A stretch of DNA of 64,000 bases from an uncultured Clostridia bacterium (GTDB lineage: Bacteria; Bacillota; Clostridia; Oscillospirales; CAG-272), in NCBI GenBank assembly GCA_947624995.1, contig CANQMS010000001.1, positions 62,001-126,000 on the forward strand, read 5' to 3'. The position numbers were made by a program, and so were the translations under genes. Numbering within the stretch: the first letter of the stretch is position 1; each line of letters begins with the position of its first letter. Under the pieces are notes generated by a model. That model made no database searches and was not told where the DNA came from. It was given only the letters and a program-made list of their open reading frames with translations. Positions 25,288-33,996 of the stretch are shown one piece after another.

Positions 25288-25629
25288 TCAGAATATAAAC
25301 GAAATCAAGACGCCTGCCGAATATGATATCGCATTTGCAGCAGCCGAGTATGCGAACGGACGCTTTATGTTTTTGCCGAATTTACTATATAAAAGACACT
25401 CGACTATGACGACAGCCGTCTCAAACGGTATCTGCCAATAATATACAGGCGCATAAATCACTTTTTTCATCACAAACGAGGCAGTCACGACCGCGGGGTT
25501 CGTCAATATGTTCGCAGTCAAAATAAGCAGTATGTCTTCCCTCTTGTTTATGCCGAACAGGCAAGCAACGGACAACTCGATGATCAAAGTCAGCAAAAGC
25601 GACAGCAGGACCGAGTACACATATGTCAT
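25288..25629 (-). CDS. Small multi-pass membrane protein, unknown
   Basis: The protein has 113 aa. Its ATG (MTYVYSVLLSLLLTLIIELSV) overlaps the stop of the MFS gene as ATGA (25626-25629). There are three or four hydrophobic segments; the first carries a Glu in its middle (IIELSVACLFG), then NILTNPAVVTASFVMKK, then WQIPFETAVVIVECLLY, then AANAISYSAGVLISFIF. Buried Glu and Asn residues and the coupling to the transporter suggest a partner of it, but this is inference. The longer upstream frame is a shadow of the MFS gene. Confidence 0.82.
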   Translation of the reverse strand: MTYVYSVLLSLLLTLIIELSVACLFGINKREDILLILTANILTNPAVVTASFVMKKVIYAPVYYWQIPFETAVVIVECLLYSKFGKNIKRPFAYSAAANAISYSAGVLISFIF

Positions 25630-26780
25630 ACCGTTTTGATACGCTTGCTCGTGAACTCGAGCCCCGCCGCCATCACAGCCATCGACAGCAGTGCTGCAAC
25701 GGCATTGCCGTATATTCCGAACGGGAGACCGACGCCGAAGAAGCTCGGAAGATATCCGAGGAACATCGCAAATGTCAACAGTCCGAATGAAAAACCTTCG
25801 CGCCCGCGGCATATATCAGCCGTTGACCGCAGCGTCATCGGCATCGTCATATTAAACGCCGCAACGCCGAGGACTGCCGGTATCATCGAATCCGAAAATA
25901 TCATGAGTACAGACGCTGCTATGAGCGTGACGGACGAGGACGCCCTCATCCCTAGTCTGTCGGAAATGATCCCGCCTGCCGCCTTTCCTACCGTTCCGGC
26001 TGCCGCGATCAGCGCGCCGGAGAACAGTGCATCCGTCCTTGAGCGCCATGAAAAATTGAACGAGAGACCGCCGAAACTACGCAGACACACGACCGCGAAA
26101 AAACAAACGCACGCCATAAAGTCGCGCATGGGATATGAAACATTGAGCCCGTGCGGGAACGGCGCAACAGATTCGTATGTCTCAGAAATCGGCTCCGTCA
26201 GGAGTATCATCAGAGAAAGGAGCACCATTGTCAGCGCAGCTGCAATCATTATTGAGATCCCGCTCATTCCGAGCGCCTCGGCAGCGTATTTTCCGACAAA
26301 CAGCCCGAGAGCCCCGGGAGCTACAAAGATGCCGACGCGCGTGCAGTCTCTGTCGGCTCTGAGGGCGAATGTACCGCCGCCAACGTGATAGCACGCATTC
26401 CCCGTTCCGAGCAGTGCAGCGAGGACGAAGGGCGCCGGTGTTGCGACCATTGATATTGCAATAAGAGTGCAGCCGAAGACGGACACCCCGCCGGTTCTGA
26501 CAAAATGATCCGCGACAGCGCCGATCGGCATTTGGAGCGCGAACGCGCAAAAATTATATATAAGAAGCGATATGGCAAAATAACCGCTGTCGCGCGTGAA
26601 TGTGAGCATAGCGGCGCAGCAGCACATGTCGACAAAAAAGTGACCGAGCGAATAGACCGCGAGCATGACGTTTATGTCCGCCCGTGTATTGCGCGGCTTT
26701 TTTGCTTTTCCGATCTTTCCCTTCTGTGCATTTTTTGCCGTTTGTGTCGTTTGTGTCGTCTGTGTCGTCTGTGTCGTCAC
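25626..26780 (-). CDS. Major facilitator superfamily transporter
   Basis: The protein has 384 aa. It starts at GTG (26780) with GGAGG seven bases upstream (26788-26792). The first 35 residues are a hydrophilic tail with repeated Thr-Gln units and many Lys residues, then eleven to twelve membrane segments follow. The loop after segment 2 (QMPIGAVADHF) is the MFS motif A position, and GIISDRLGMRA repeats it in the second half, as in sugar-efflux and drug-efflux families. The substrate is unknown. It is first in an operon with two small membrane proteins and is read from the promoter at 26822-26850. Confidence 0.88.
   Translation of the reverse strand: MTTQTTQTTQTTQTAKNAQKGKIGKAKKPRNTRADINVMLAVYSLGHFFVDMCCCAAMLTFTRDSGYFAISLLIYNFCAFALQMPIGAVADHFVRTGGVSVFGCTLIAISMVATPAPFVLAALLGTGNACYHVGGGTFALRADRDCTRVGIFVAPGALGLFVGKYAAEALGMSGISIMIAAALTMVLLSLMILLTEPISETYESVAPFPHGLNVSYPMRDFMACVCFFAVVCLRSFGGLSFNFSWRSRTDALFSGALIAAAGTVGKAAGGIISDRLGMRASSSVTLIAASVLMIFSDSMIPAVLGVAAFNMTMPMTLRSTADICRGREGFSFGLLTFAMFLGYLPSFFGVGLPFGIYGNAVAALLSMAVMAAGLEFTSKRIKTV
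26743..26778. repeat. Four tandem 9-bp repeats inside the MFS gene start
   Basis: TGTGTCGTC (first unit TGTGTCGTT) occurs four times from 26743 to 26778. On the minus strand it encodes the Thr-Gln-Thr units of the N-terminal tail. Nine-base units keep the reading frame, so copy changes would lengthen or shorten the tail without frameshift. Confidence 0.85.
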
Positions 26781-26821
26781 CCTTCTGCCTCCGATTTTTG
26801 TTTGCCCGCCCGCTTATAAAT

Positions 26822-26850
26822 AATTTTAACAGAACGGCGCCTTTTTGTCA
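26822..26850 (-). promoter_or_regulatory. sigma-A promoter of the MFS operon
   Basis: On the minus strand a perfect TTGACA (26845-26850) and TAAAAT (26822-26827) have a 17-nt spacer. The 304-base gap 26781-27084 holds this promoter, the divergent promoter at 26975-27003, and about 120 bp between them in which I see no gene. Confidence 0.72.
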
Positions 26851-26974
26851 ACGCAAACGGATGCTCTGATCGAATTATTGAGAGAGGTGACGATAAAACG
26901 CGGCGGTGTGTGCGAGGCATGCTTTCCTGTCGAAAAAAACTTTCGGCGTTTCTTTTTTAAACATCCGCCCGCGC

Positions 26975-27003
26975 TTGATTTTCTACTTATCTGATGGTAT
27001 AAT
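26975..27003 (+). promoter_or_regulatory. sigma-A promoter of the aminotransferase-trpS operon
   Basis: TTGATT (26975-26980) and a perfect TATAAT (26998-27003) are spaced by 17 nt. The leader before the ATG at 27085 is about 75 nt and shows no T-box elements. Confidence 0.78.
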
Positions 27004-27084
27004 CTGTCTTGAATATTATTGTTATTATTGTATACCTTCCTCGAGCACTGTGCTTTATCAAACGAAAAACGGGAGTTTTTGCAT

Positions 27085-28269
27085 ATGGAATATAACTATT
27101 CGAGAAAAATGCGCGATCTGAAGCCATCGGCGATAAGAGAGATCTTCAAAAGTCTTTCAGACCCGTCGATCATCTCCTTCTCCGGAGGCAACCCTTCCGC
27201 AGATACGTTTCCGATCAAAGAAATATCAAAGATCTCCGCAGACATATTCGAAAACGACGGCGCATACGCGCTGCAATACAATATCAGCGAAGGATATCCT
27301 CCTCTCCGCTCCGTTCTCGAGGACCGCATGCACAATAAATTCGGCATCGGCACGGAGGATGACACGCTTATCGTCGTGTCCGGAGGCTCGCAGGGCATAG
27401 AGCTCGCGGCAAAAGTCCTCTGCAACGAGGGGGACGCCGTCCTCTGTGAGGACCCGACTTTCATCGGCGCGCTCAACGCCTTTCGGACGAACGGCGCAAA
27501 GACGGTCGGCATCCCTGCCGACGGCGGGATCGAGCCGGATGCGCTTGAAGCCGCCATCAAGGCGCATCCGGAAGCAAAAATGCTGTATCTCATCCCGAAC
27601 TTTCACAACCCCATGGGCACGACGATGCCGCTCCAAAAAAGAGAGGCAATATATGAAATATGCAGAAAGCACCGTTTGCCCATATTCGAGGACAACCCGT
27701 ACGGCGAGCTCCGCTTCGAAGGCGAGGACGTGCCGTGCATCAAATCTCTTGACAGAGACGGGATCGTCATATATTGCTCGACATTCTCAAAGATCCTTTC
27801 CTCCGGGATGCGTGTCGGCTACGTGCTCGCGCCGTCATCTCTCACGCAGAAAATGGTCGTCGCCAAGCAGGTCGAGGATGTACATACGAACACGTTCTTC
27901 CAGATGGTCTGCCACAGATACATGACCGAGTATGACATCGACGCTCATATCCGCGACATAAGAGCGCTTTACAGGCACAAATGCTCGCTCATGCTCGAAT
28001 GCCTCGACCGCGAGATGCCGAAAGAGGTAAAATACACGCGCCCCGAGGGCGGGCTCTTCATCTGGTGTACGCTGCCCCATGGCATGAGCTGTGACGGCGC
28101 CGTCAAGGCAGCGCTTGAAAGAAAGGTCGCCGTCGTCCCCGGGACGGCATTCAACTGCGACGAGTCGGCGCCTTCCCCGTCGTTCCGCCTGAACTATTCG
28201 ATGCCGACCGACGAACAGATCGTGCGCGGCGTCTCGGCGCTGGCGGACGCGGTCCGCTCCGTACTTTGA
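27085..28269 (+). CDS. PLP-dependent aminotransferase, fold type I (LysN/2-aminoadipate-like)
   Basis: The protein has 394 aa. The ATG at 27085 follows GGGAG; the frame is open further upstream but lacks a start signal. Hallmarks are SFSGGNPSADTFP near the start, VVSGGSQGIELAAKVL (cofactor phosphate loop), YLIPNFHNPMGTTM, and STFSKILSSGMRVGY with the PLP-binding Lys, as in the class I aminotransferases similar to the catalytic half of MocR regulators. Substrates may be branched, aromatic or 2-aminoadipate; not resolved. It is first of the operon that includes trpS. Confidence 0.9.
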   Translation: MEYNYSRKMRDLKPSAIREIFKSLSDPSIISFSGGNPSADTFPIKEISKISADIFENDGAYALQYNISEGYPPLRSVLEDRMHNKFGIGTEDDTLIVVSGGSQGIELAAKVLCNEGDAVLCEDPTFIGALNAFRTNGAKTVGIPADGGIEPDALEAAIKAHPEAKMLYLIPNFHNPMGTTMPLQKREAIYEICRKHRLPIFEDNPYGELRFEGEDVPCIKSLDRDGIVIYCSTFSKILSSGMRVGYVLAPSSLTQKMVVAKQVEDVHTNTFFQMVCHRYMTEYDIDAHIRDIRALYRHKCSLMLECLDREMPKEVKYTRPEGGLFIWCTLPHGMSCDGAVKAALERKVAVVPGTAFNCDESAPSPSFRLNYSMPTDEQIVRGVSALADAVRSVL

Positions 28270-28291
28270 TCGTGCAAGAAAGGAAAAGAAA

Positions 28292-29302
28292 ATGTCTGAA
28301 AACACAGCAGCAGAAAGAAAGACCGCCCTGTCCGGCATACAGCCGTCCGGCAATTTAACGCTTGGAAACTATCTCGGCGCGCTCTCCAACTTCAGCGACT
28401 TCACAAATGAATATAACTGCTTTTACTGTGTCGTCGACCTGCACTCGATAACGGTGCGGCAGGTCCCGGCTGAGCTGCGCCGCCGCACTTATGAGGTTTT
28501 GGCGCTCTATATCGCCTGCGGGCTCGACCCGGAAAAATGCACGCTTTTCGTCCAGAGCCACGTACACGAACACGCAGAGCTTTCATGGATGCTTTCGTGC
28601 TTTACGATGTTCGGCGAGCTTTCGCGCATGACGCAGTTCAAGGACAAGAGCGCAAAGCACGCTGACAATATAAACGCCGGGCTCTTTACATATCCCGTGC
28701 TCATGGCTGCCGACATCCTCCTCTATCAGGCGGACGTAATACCGATCGGGCAGGATCAGAAGCAGCACCTCGAGCTCGCGCGGGACATTGCGGAGCGGTT
28801 CAACGGCGTTTTCTCGCCGACATTCACGGTCCCCGAGCCGTATATCCCCAAGGTCGGCGCGAATATTATGTCGCTCGCCGAGCCGACAAAAAAGATGAGC
28901 AAGTCAGACACGAACGAAAACGCCGTCATAAGGATCCTTGACGACCGCGACACTGTGATCCGCAAATTCAGGCGCGCCGTCACCGATTCGGACACATCCG
29001 TCCGCTATGCCGACGGCAAGGACGGCATAAAAAATCTTATGACTATCTATTCATGCTTCACCGGGAAAGACTATGCGGAGATCGAGCGCGAATTCGAGGG
29101 CAAGGGCTACGGCGACTTCAAAACCGCCGTCGGCGAGGTTACTGCGGACGGGCTCGCGCCAGTGCAGAAGAGATTCTCCGAGTTCATGGCTGACAAAGCG
29201 TATCTTGAAACCGTTATGCGGGACGGAGCCGAAAAGGCGTCCCGCACGGCGAGAAAGACCGTATCAAAGGTAAAGCGCAAGCTCGGATTCGTGACACTTT
29301 AA
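28292..29302 (+). CDS. trpS: Tryptophan--tRNA ligase
   Basis: The protein has 336 aa, standard for a bacterial enzyme. It charges tRNA-Trp. SGIQPSGNLTLGNYLGAL (residues 14-31) carries the HIGH-like element (TLGN), GQDQKQHLELARDIAERF is the tryptophan-recognition stretch, and KKMSKS (200-205) is the KMSKS loop. The gene begins 22 nt after the aminotransferase stop, with GAAAGGAAAAG as the ribosome binding site. No T-box leader lies directly upstream. Confidence 0.97.
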   Translation: MSENTAAERKTALSGIQPSGNLTLGNYLGALSNFSDFTNEYNCFYCVVDLHSITVRQVPAELRRRTYEVLALYIACGLDPEKCTLFVQSHVHEHAELSWMLSCFTMFGELSRMTQFKDKSAKHADNINAGLFTYPVLMAADILLYQADVIPIGQDQKQHLELARDIAERFNGVFSPTFTVPEPYIPKVGANIMSLAEPTKKMSKSDTNENAVIRILDDRDTVIRKFRRAVTDSDTSVRYADGKDGIKNLMTIYSCFTGKDYAEIEREFEGKGYGDFKTAVGEVTADGLAPVQKRFSEFMADKAYLETVMRDGAEKASRTARKTVSKVKRKLGFVTL

Positions 29303-29315
29303 CCGCTCTTAAGAG

Positions 29316-30410
29316 ATGAACGGACAAGTACTCGTTTACGGCGCATCAGCCATCGCCTGCGCCTTTCTCTTATCGTATCTTACAACGCCCGCCATCCGTA
29401 CGCTCGCTTATAAGCTCGGCGCCGTCGATCTTCCGACGGACGGCAGACGCATGCACTCATCTCCCGTCCCGCTCATAGGCGGACTTGCCGTCTTCATAAG
29501 CTTCTCCGTCACGACATTCCTGTTTGCCGAAATTGACCCGGAGATCTACGCGATCTGGACGGGCGGGACCGTCCTGATCATTCTCGGGATCCTTGACGAC
29601 ATTTTCGACCTCGGTCCGCTTATAAAATTAGCGGTCCAGACAGTCGCCGCCATATCGGCTATATATCAGGGAGTCGTCATACGTGAAGTATACATTTTCT
29701 CCCGCTGCGTAGGACTGGGGCTGCTCGCCGTCCCGGTGACGGTCCTTTGGATCGTCGTGCTCGTCAACGCGTTCAATCTGATCGACGGGCTCGACGGACT
29801 CTCATCCGGCGTCTGCGCGATTTCGTGCGTCTCTCTCGCCTTCGTCGCGATCCTTTACGGAAACGTGCAGTCTGCGCTCGTTGCAGCGGCGCTTTTCGGC
29901 TCGTGCATGGGGTTTCTCCCGTACAATTTTTATCCTGCCCGCATTTTTATCGGGAACACGGGCGCGTATTTTCTCGGCTTCGTTCTCGCTGTCATCTCGG
30001 TCAACGGAGTATTCAAGATCAGCGCCGTGATCTCTTTTCTCTTGCCCGTACTCATCTTTGCATTGCCGCTCATCGACACGGTCTACGCTTTTTTCCGCCG
30101 TATCGCGCACGGGCAGGCTCCGTTTGCAGCCGATAAGGGGCACCTGCATCACCGCCTTGTGGCGCTCGGGTTGTCCCAGCGCGACGCGGTCCTCGTTATG
30201 TATGCCGTGAGCGGGCTTTTCGGTCTGCTTGCCGTAATATTTACAGACAAAGTCATGGCGACGGAAAGACTGCTCAAATCTCTGTTTCTTCTCGCCGTAA
30301 TATTCACCGTTTGCGCCGTCGATTTTCTTATTCTCAGGCACAAAAAAAAGCATCTCCGCGCGAAGAAAGACGGCGGCGAGACTGTAAATGAAGAAAGGAA
30401 GAGTCAATAG
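29316..30410 (+). CDS. Undecaprenyl-phosphate glycosyl-1-phosphate transferase, TagO/WecA family
   Basis: The protein has 364 aa with ten to eleven membrane segments. Conserved elements of the MraY/WecA superfamily are in order: DLPTDGRRMHSSPVPLIGG near residue 40, GILDDIFDLGP (Asp pair for Mg), VNAFNLIDGLDGLSSG (catalytic Asp), FIGNTGAYFLGF and the basic loop GHLHHRLVALGLSQRDAV. These enzymes load a HexNAc-phosphate on undecaprenyl phosphate and start wall polymer (teichoic acid or polysaccharide) synthesis. It starts 13 nt after trpS. Confidence 0.92.
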   Translation: MNGQVLVYGASAIACAFLLSYLTTPAIRTLAYKLGAVDLPTDGRRMHSSPVPLIGGLAVFISFSVTTFLFAEIDPEIYAIWTGGTVLIILGILDDIFDLGPLIKLAVQTVAAISAIYQGVVIREVYIFSRCVGLGLLAVPVTVLWIVVLVNAFNLIDGLDGLSSGVCAISCVSLAFVAILYGNVQSALVAAALFGSCMGFLPYNFYPARIFIGNTGAYFLGFVLAVISVNGVFKISAVISFLLPVLIFALPLIDTVYAFFRRIAHGQAPFAADKGHLHHRLVALGLSQRDAVLVMYAVSGLFGLLAVIFTDKVMATERLLKSLFLLAVIFTVCAVDFLILRHKKKHLRAKKDGGETVNEERKSQ

Positions 30411-30411
30411 T

Positions 30412-30756
30412 ATGTTCAAATTCATAAAAGTCTGGACAAAGAGCCGCGACCCGAAAAGTCCGCGTTACAGGCGCGATTTCGTCCGCGAGCTTGACGGAAT
30501 GAGCATCAAATACGTCACCGAGCGCCGCGGAGACAACGACGATGTCATCGGCAAGAGCGGGGCGCTCATCGTCAAGCCAGAGGAGGATCAGTTCCTTGTA
30601 TACGCGGGGTCGGAGGTGCTCTTCCGCTGCAATATCCCGGAGCTTGCCGCGTGGCAGCTTTTGTCGGGCGACGGCGTCGTTCTGACGGCGCCTGATCTTG
30701 AGCACGGCGGAGTTGAGCGCACCGTTATCGCATACTATACGTATTACAGAAAATAG
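30412..30756 (+). CDS. Conserved-looking 114-aa protein of unknown function
   Basis: The ATG at 30412 follows the tagO-like stop by one base, with GAAAGGAAG upstream. The sequence begins MFKFIKVWTKSRDPKSPRYR and is soluble, basic at the start and mixed later (DNDDVIGKSGALIVKPEEDQF, LEHGGVERTVIAYYTYYRK). It has no signal peptide or membrane segment, and I do not recognise a family. Its tight position between a wall-polymer enzyme and a wall peptidase suggests a link with envelope synthesis, which is inference only. Confidence 0.75.
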   Translation: MFKFIKVWTKSRDPKSPRYRRDFVRELDGMSIKYVTERRGDNDDVIGKSGALIVKPEEDQFLVYAGSEVLFRCNIPELAAWQLLSGDGVVLTAPDLEHGGVERTVIAYYTYYRK

Positions 30757-31632
30757 ATGAAGAAAAAAGTACGTCCCGCGCTGATCGTATCTGTATGCAT
30801 CTGCATCGCCCTCATCGTGGCAGCTCTCGCCGCTTTTCTGCTTTTAAATCCGCAGTACACGTTTGCAGCAGGCGAATACATCGGCGTAAACCGCAAAAAG
30901 GTCGAAATGACAAAAGTTTCGCCCGGCGGGCTTTGCTCTTTCACGCTCGATGAGCTCGGAGGTGACCCGCGTGTGCGGTTTGACCAAAGCCTCATGCTCG
31001 TAAACAAAGAACACCCGCTGTCGTACGGATTCTCGCCCGAGCTTGCGGAATACAGAGACACAGGCGTTATGATGAACACGTGCATGACGGAAGCATACGC
31101 CTCCCTTTCCGCCGCCGTCGCCGAGAAGACCGGGGAGCGGCTGCTCGTTTCGAGTGACTATCGGACATATGAACAGCAAAAAGAGGAATATGACGCCTCG
31201 CCGACCGTAGCGACCGTGCCGGGGGCGAGCGAGCATCAGACGGGGCTTGCGCTTGACGTATACGTGAAATATTACGCGAGCTACGGCTTTTTGAAAACGG
31301 AGGCAGGGCGCTTCGTCAACTCCGAGTGCGGAAAATACGGATTTATAATCCGCTACCCCGTGTACGGCGAAGACGAGACGGGAATCGCGTTCGAGCCGTG
31401 GCACATCCGCTACGTCGGTATGCCGCATGCAGATATAATATACAATAACCACATAACGCTTGAAGGATACATTGGCTCGCTTGAAAAAGGCGCATGGTAC
31501 GAAGCAGGCGGATATCTGATCTCCCGGCAGGATCCGGGGGAAGACTCTTCCCTTCAGCTTCCGGGTGAATACGGCGCCGCCGTCATATCTCCGGACAACA
31601 CGGGCGCATATATAATAACCGTAAAACCGTGA
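30757..31632 (+). CDS. Membrane-anchored D-Ala-D-Ala/L,D carboxypeptidase, VanY (M15) family
   Basis: The protein has 291 aa. It starts directly after the upstream stop codon. An N-terminal membrane anchor (about residues 8-30) is followed by an outer domain. The M15B zinc site is visible: SEHQTGLALDV (His and Asp ligands, about residue 152-162) and FEPWHIRYVG (catalytic Glu and third His ligand, about 212-221), with the substrate-side SSDYRTYEQQ. Such enzymes trim D-Ala from peptidoglycan stem peptides. It ends the operon, before the terminator at 31641-31680. A housekeeping role is more likely than vancomycin resistance, since no vanH/A/X genes are present. Confidence 0.9.
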   Translation: MKKKVRPALIVSVCICIALIVAALAAFLLLNPQYTFAAGEYIGVNRKKVEMTKVSPGGLCSFTLDELGGDPRVRFDQSLMLVNKEHPLSYGFSPELAEYRDTGVMMNTCMTEAYASLSAAVAEKTGERLLVSSDYRTYEQQKEEYDASPTVATVPGASEHQTGLALDVYVKYYASYGFLKTEAGRFVNSECGKYGFIIRYPVYGEDETGIAFEPWHIRYVGMPHADIIYNNHITLEGYIGSLEKGAWYEAGGYLISRQDPGEDSSLQLPGEYGAAVISPDNTGAYIITVKP

Positions 31633-31640
31633 CCGCCTAT

Positions 31641-31680
31641 AAAAAACGCGGGAGGAATTTTTGTTCCTCCCGCGTTTTTT
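31641..31680. terminator. Bidirectional terminator between the VanY-like gene and cdd
   Basis: AAAAAACGCGGGAGGAA pairs exactly with TTCCTCCCGCGTTTTTT across a 6-nt loop, so both strands end in a run of six T. It overlaps the cdd stop codon by two bases. Confidence 0.92.
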
Positions 31681-32095
31681 ACATTGAATTTTTAGAAAAT
31701 CCGTGCGGCAGAAGCTGCCCGAGCGTATACACGCTGAAATCATCCGGCGAGCCGAGAATGACTCTAAAATTCTCATCGCAGAATTCCGCCATGACCTGCC
31801 GGCAGATGCCGCATGGCGGGCACTCGCCGGAAACGGCACCGGAAAGGATGTCTTCTTCCCTGCCGCCGACTATCGCTATCGCCTCAAACTCGCGCGCGCC
31901 CGCGGCGACCGCCGCCGAAAACGCGGTGCGCTCGGCGCATATCGTCGCCGGATATGACGCGTTCTCAATATTGCATCCGGTGTAAACGGCGCCTTCGCGC
32001 GTCTCGAGCGCCGCGCCGACGCAGAAATGCGAGTACGGACTGTACGCGCGCTTTGCCGCGTCGAGCGCACGCCTCAAAAGCTCGGATTCATTCAT
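31679..32095 (-). CDS. cdd: Cytidine deaminase
   Basis: The protein has 138 aa, usual for the tetrameric enzyme. It deaminates cytidine and deoxycytidine in pyrimidine salvage. The zinc site appears as TICAERTAF (Cys ligand and catalytic Glu) and PPCGICRQ (two Cys ligands). SPYSHFCVGAALET and NIENASYP are substrate-side motifs. Its ATG overlaps the deoB stop (ATGA, 32092-32095). It is the last gene of the deo operon. Confidence 0.96.
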   Translation of the reverse strand: MNESELLRRALDAAKRAYSPYSHFCVGAALETREGAVYTGCNIENASYPATICAERTAFSAAVAAGAREFEAIAIVGGREEDILSGAVSGECPPCGICRQVMAEFCDENFRVILGSPDDFSVYTLGQLLPHGFSKNSM

Positions 32096-33252
32096 AATAT
32101 CACCTCAGAATAGCTTTCGCCACAGCCGCCCCAGTCTACGCCCAAAAGCTCGGCGACCGTCGCCGCCGTGTCCGCAAAAGTCCCCCTCACGCCGAGCGGT
32201 GACGGTCTCGACTTTTTGCCGTAAACGAGCAGCGGAACGTATTCGCGCGTATGATCTGTGCTGACATCCCCGGGATCGCAGCCGTGGTCGGCGGTAATGA
32301 TGAGCACATCGTCATCCGTGAGCTCACGATAAAAGCCGCCGAGCCAGCCGTCAAATTCCGTAAGCGCCCGCGCATACCCGAAAGCATCGTTCCGGTGACC
32401 GTAAAGCATATCGTAGTCGACGAGGTTGACAAAACACAGACCGTGAAAATCCCGCTTTGCGACGGCGGACGTCACAGCCATCCCTTCCGCGTTCCCGCCC
32501 GTGTGCGTCGCCTCGGTGATCCCGCGCCCGGCGAAGATATCTTCTATCTTTCCGACCGCGATCACATCGAGTCCCGCGGAATTTATAGCGTCAAGCACGG
32601 TTGTGCCCGTCGGCTCAAGAGAAAAATCGCGTCGGTTTTTGGTACGTACAAAATTCGGATATTCGCCGGTGAACGGTCTTGCGATCACGCGTCCGACGCC
32701 GTGCTCCCCTGTCATTATTTTTCTTGCCGCCTCGCATATGCGGTAAAGCTCGGCAGGCGGGATCAGCTCCTCATGCGCCGCTATCTGCAAGACACTGTCA
32801 GCCGATGTATAGACGATCAGCGCACCCGTCCTCAGCTGCTCGCGCCCGTAGTCCCGGATGACGTCCGTGCCGGAGTACGGTCTATTGCAGATGATCCCGC
32901 GTCCTGTCGCGCGCCTGAGCGCAGCAACAACATCCTCCGGGAACCCGTCCGGGTATGTCGGGAACGGGCGCTCCGAGATGACACCCGCCATCTCCCAGTG
33001 CCCAACCGTCGTGTCCTTGCCGCGCGACTTCTCCGCCGCCTTGCCGTATGCGGCGAGGGGCGCCTCGGCGTGTCCGAGAAAACCGAGTCCGTCGATATTT
33101 CCGAGCCCGAACGATAAAAGATTCGGTATCGACAGCTCCCCGGTCTTTGACACGGACAGGAGCGTGTTCGCGCCCGCGTCACCGAAATCGGCGGCGTCCG
33201 GCAGTTCTCCCGCGCCAACGCTGTCGAGAACTATGAGAAAAACGCGCTTCAT
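32092..33252 (-). CDS. deoB: Phosphopentomutase
   Basis: The protein has 386 aa. It interconverts ribose-1-phosphate or deoxyribose-1-phosphate with the 5-phosphates. Metal-binding motifs of the alkaline phosphatase superfamily are present: LIVLDSVGAGELPDA at the N-terminus, GHWEMAG, and ITADHGCDPGDVSTDHTREYVPLL near the C-terminus. Both ends overlap neighbours by ATGA (deoD upstream, cdd downstream), so expression is tightly coupled. Confidence 0.97.
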   Translation of the reverse strand: MKRVFLIVLDSVGAGELPDAADFGDAGANTLLSVSKTGELSIPNLLSFGLGNIDGLGFLGHAEAPLAAYGKAAEKSRGKDTTVGHWEMAGVISERPFPTYPDGFPEDVVAALRRATGRGIICNRPYSGTDVIRDYGREQLRTGALIVYTSADSVLQIAAHEELIPPAELYRICEAARKIMTGEHGVGRVIARPFTGEYPNFVRTKNRRDFSLEPTGTTVLDAINSAGLDVIAVGKIEDIFAGRGITEATHTGGNAEGMAVTSAVAKRDFHGLCFVNLVDYDMLYGHRNDAFGYARALTEFDGWLGGFYRELTDDDVLIITADHGCDPGDVSTDHTREYVPLLVYGKKSRPSPLGVRGTFADTAATVAELLGVDWGGCGESYSEVIL

Positions 33253-33983
33253 CTTCCCATTTTCGCGGCAACGCGCAACGCTATCTCCATCATCGCCGTA
33301 AACGAGCTCTGCCTTTCCTCAACTGTCGTGTCCTCACCCGTCACAAGATGATCGGACACGGTGCAGATCGCAAGCGCGTGCTTTCCGGCGCGCGCCGCAT
33401 TCATATAAAGCGCCGCCGCCTCCATCTCGACCGCGAGGACGCCCATTTTCGCCCAGTCTAGCGAGTTTTCGACGTCGTTATAGAACCTGTCGGACGAGAC
33501 GACGTTTCCGACGTGAAAGCGCACGCCCATCTCCTCTGCCACAGATGCAGCCGCAGAGAGCAGCTTATATGACGCTATCGGAGAGAACGTCCCGGGCAGC
33601 GCGTACTGCGCCGCGTAGTTCGAATCCGTACACGCGCCCTCTGCAAGCACGACGTCCCGGACCTTCACATCCTTGTGAAAGCTCCCGGCTGTGCCGACGC
33701 GGATGATGTTGTCGACATCGTAGAAGTTGTAGAGCTCATAGCTGTAAATGCCCATGGACGGCATCCCCATGCCGCTCGCCATCACGCTGACCGGCACGCC
33801 GTCATACGTGCCCGTGTAGCCCTGCACATCGCGCACATTGTTGACGAGCTTCGCACCTTCGAGAAACGTCTCTGCGATCATCTTCGCGCGCAGCGGGTCC
33901 CCGGGCATAAGTACGGTCTTCGCGATCTCTCCGAGCCTCGCCGAGTTGTGCGGCGTCGGCGTCGATGTTTTGTGTTCTCCCAT
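33249..33983 (-). CDS. deoD: Purine nucleoside phosphorylase, DeoD type
   Basis: The protein has 244 aa, as in the hexameric bacterial PNP. It splits purine nucleosides with phosphate. Typical stretches are VLMPGDPLRAKMIAETFL, SGMGMPSMGIYSYELY, IRVGTAGS, VEMEAAALY and VSDHLVTGE. It feeds deoB with (deoxy)ribose-1-phosphate. It starts 13 nt after deoC and overlaps deoB by ATGA. Confidence 0.97.
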   Translation of the reverse strand: MGEHKTSTPTPHNSARLGEIAKTVLMPGDPLRAKMIAETFLEGAKLVNNVRDVQGYTGTYDGVPVSVMASGMGMPSMGIYSYELYNFYDVDNIIRVGTAGSFHKDVKVRDVVLAEGACTDSNYAAQYALPGTFSPIASYKLLSAAASVAEEMGVRFHVGNVVSSDRFYNDVENSLDWAKMGVLAVEMEAAALYMNAARAGKHALAICTVSDHLVTGEDTTVEERQSSFTAMMEIALRVAAKMGR

Positions 33984-33996
33984 CTTTGTTATCCTT

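Noticed and set aside
26877..26996. Small frame starting at GTG near 26888 in the gap before the aminotransferase gene
   Set aside because: It would code for about 35 residues, has no ribosome binding site, and covers the promoter region; no support.
27003..27084. T-box riboswitch upstream of the aminotransferase-trpS operon
   Set aside because: The leader is only about 75 nt and has no specifier stem or T-box sequence.
30757..31632. Vancomycin resistance (vanY) reading
   Set aside because: The motif fits the VanY family, but vanH, vanA/B and vanX are absent and the gene sits in a housekeeping operon, so resistance is not supported.
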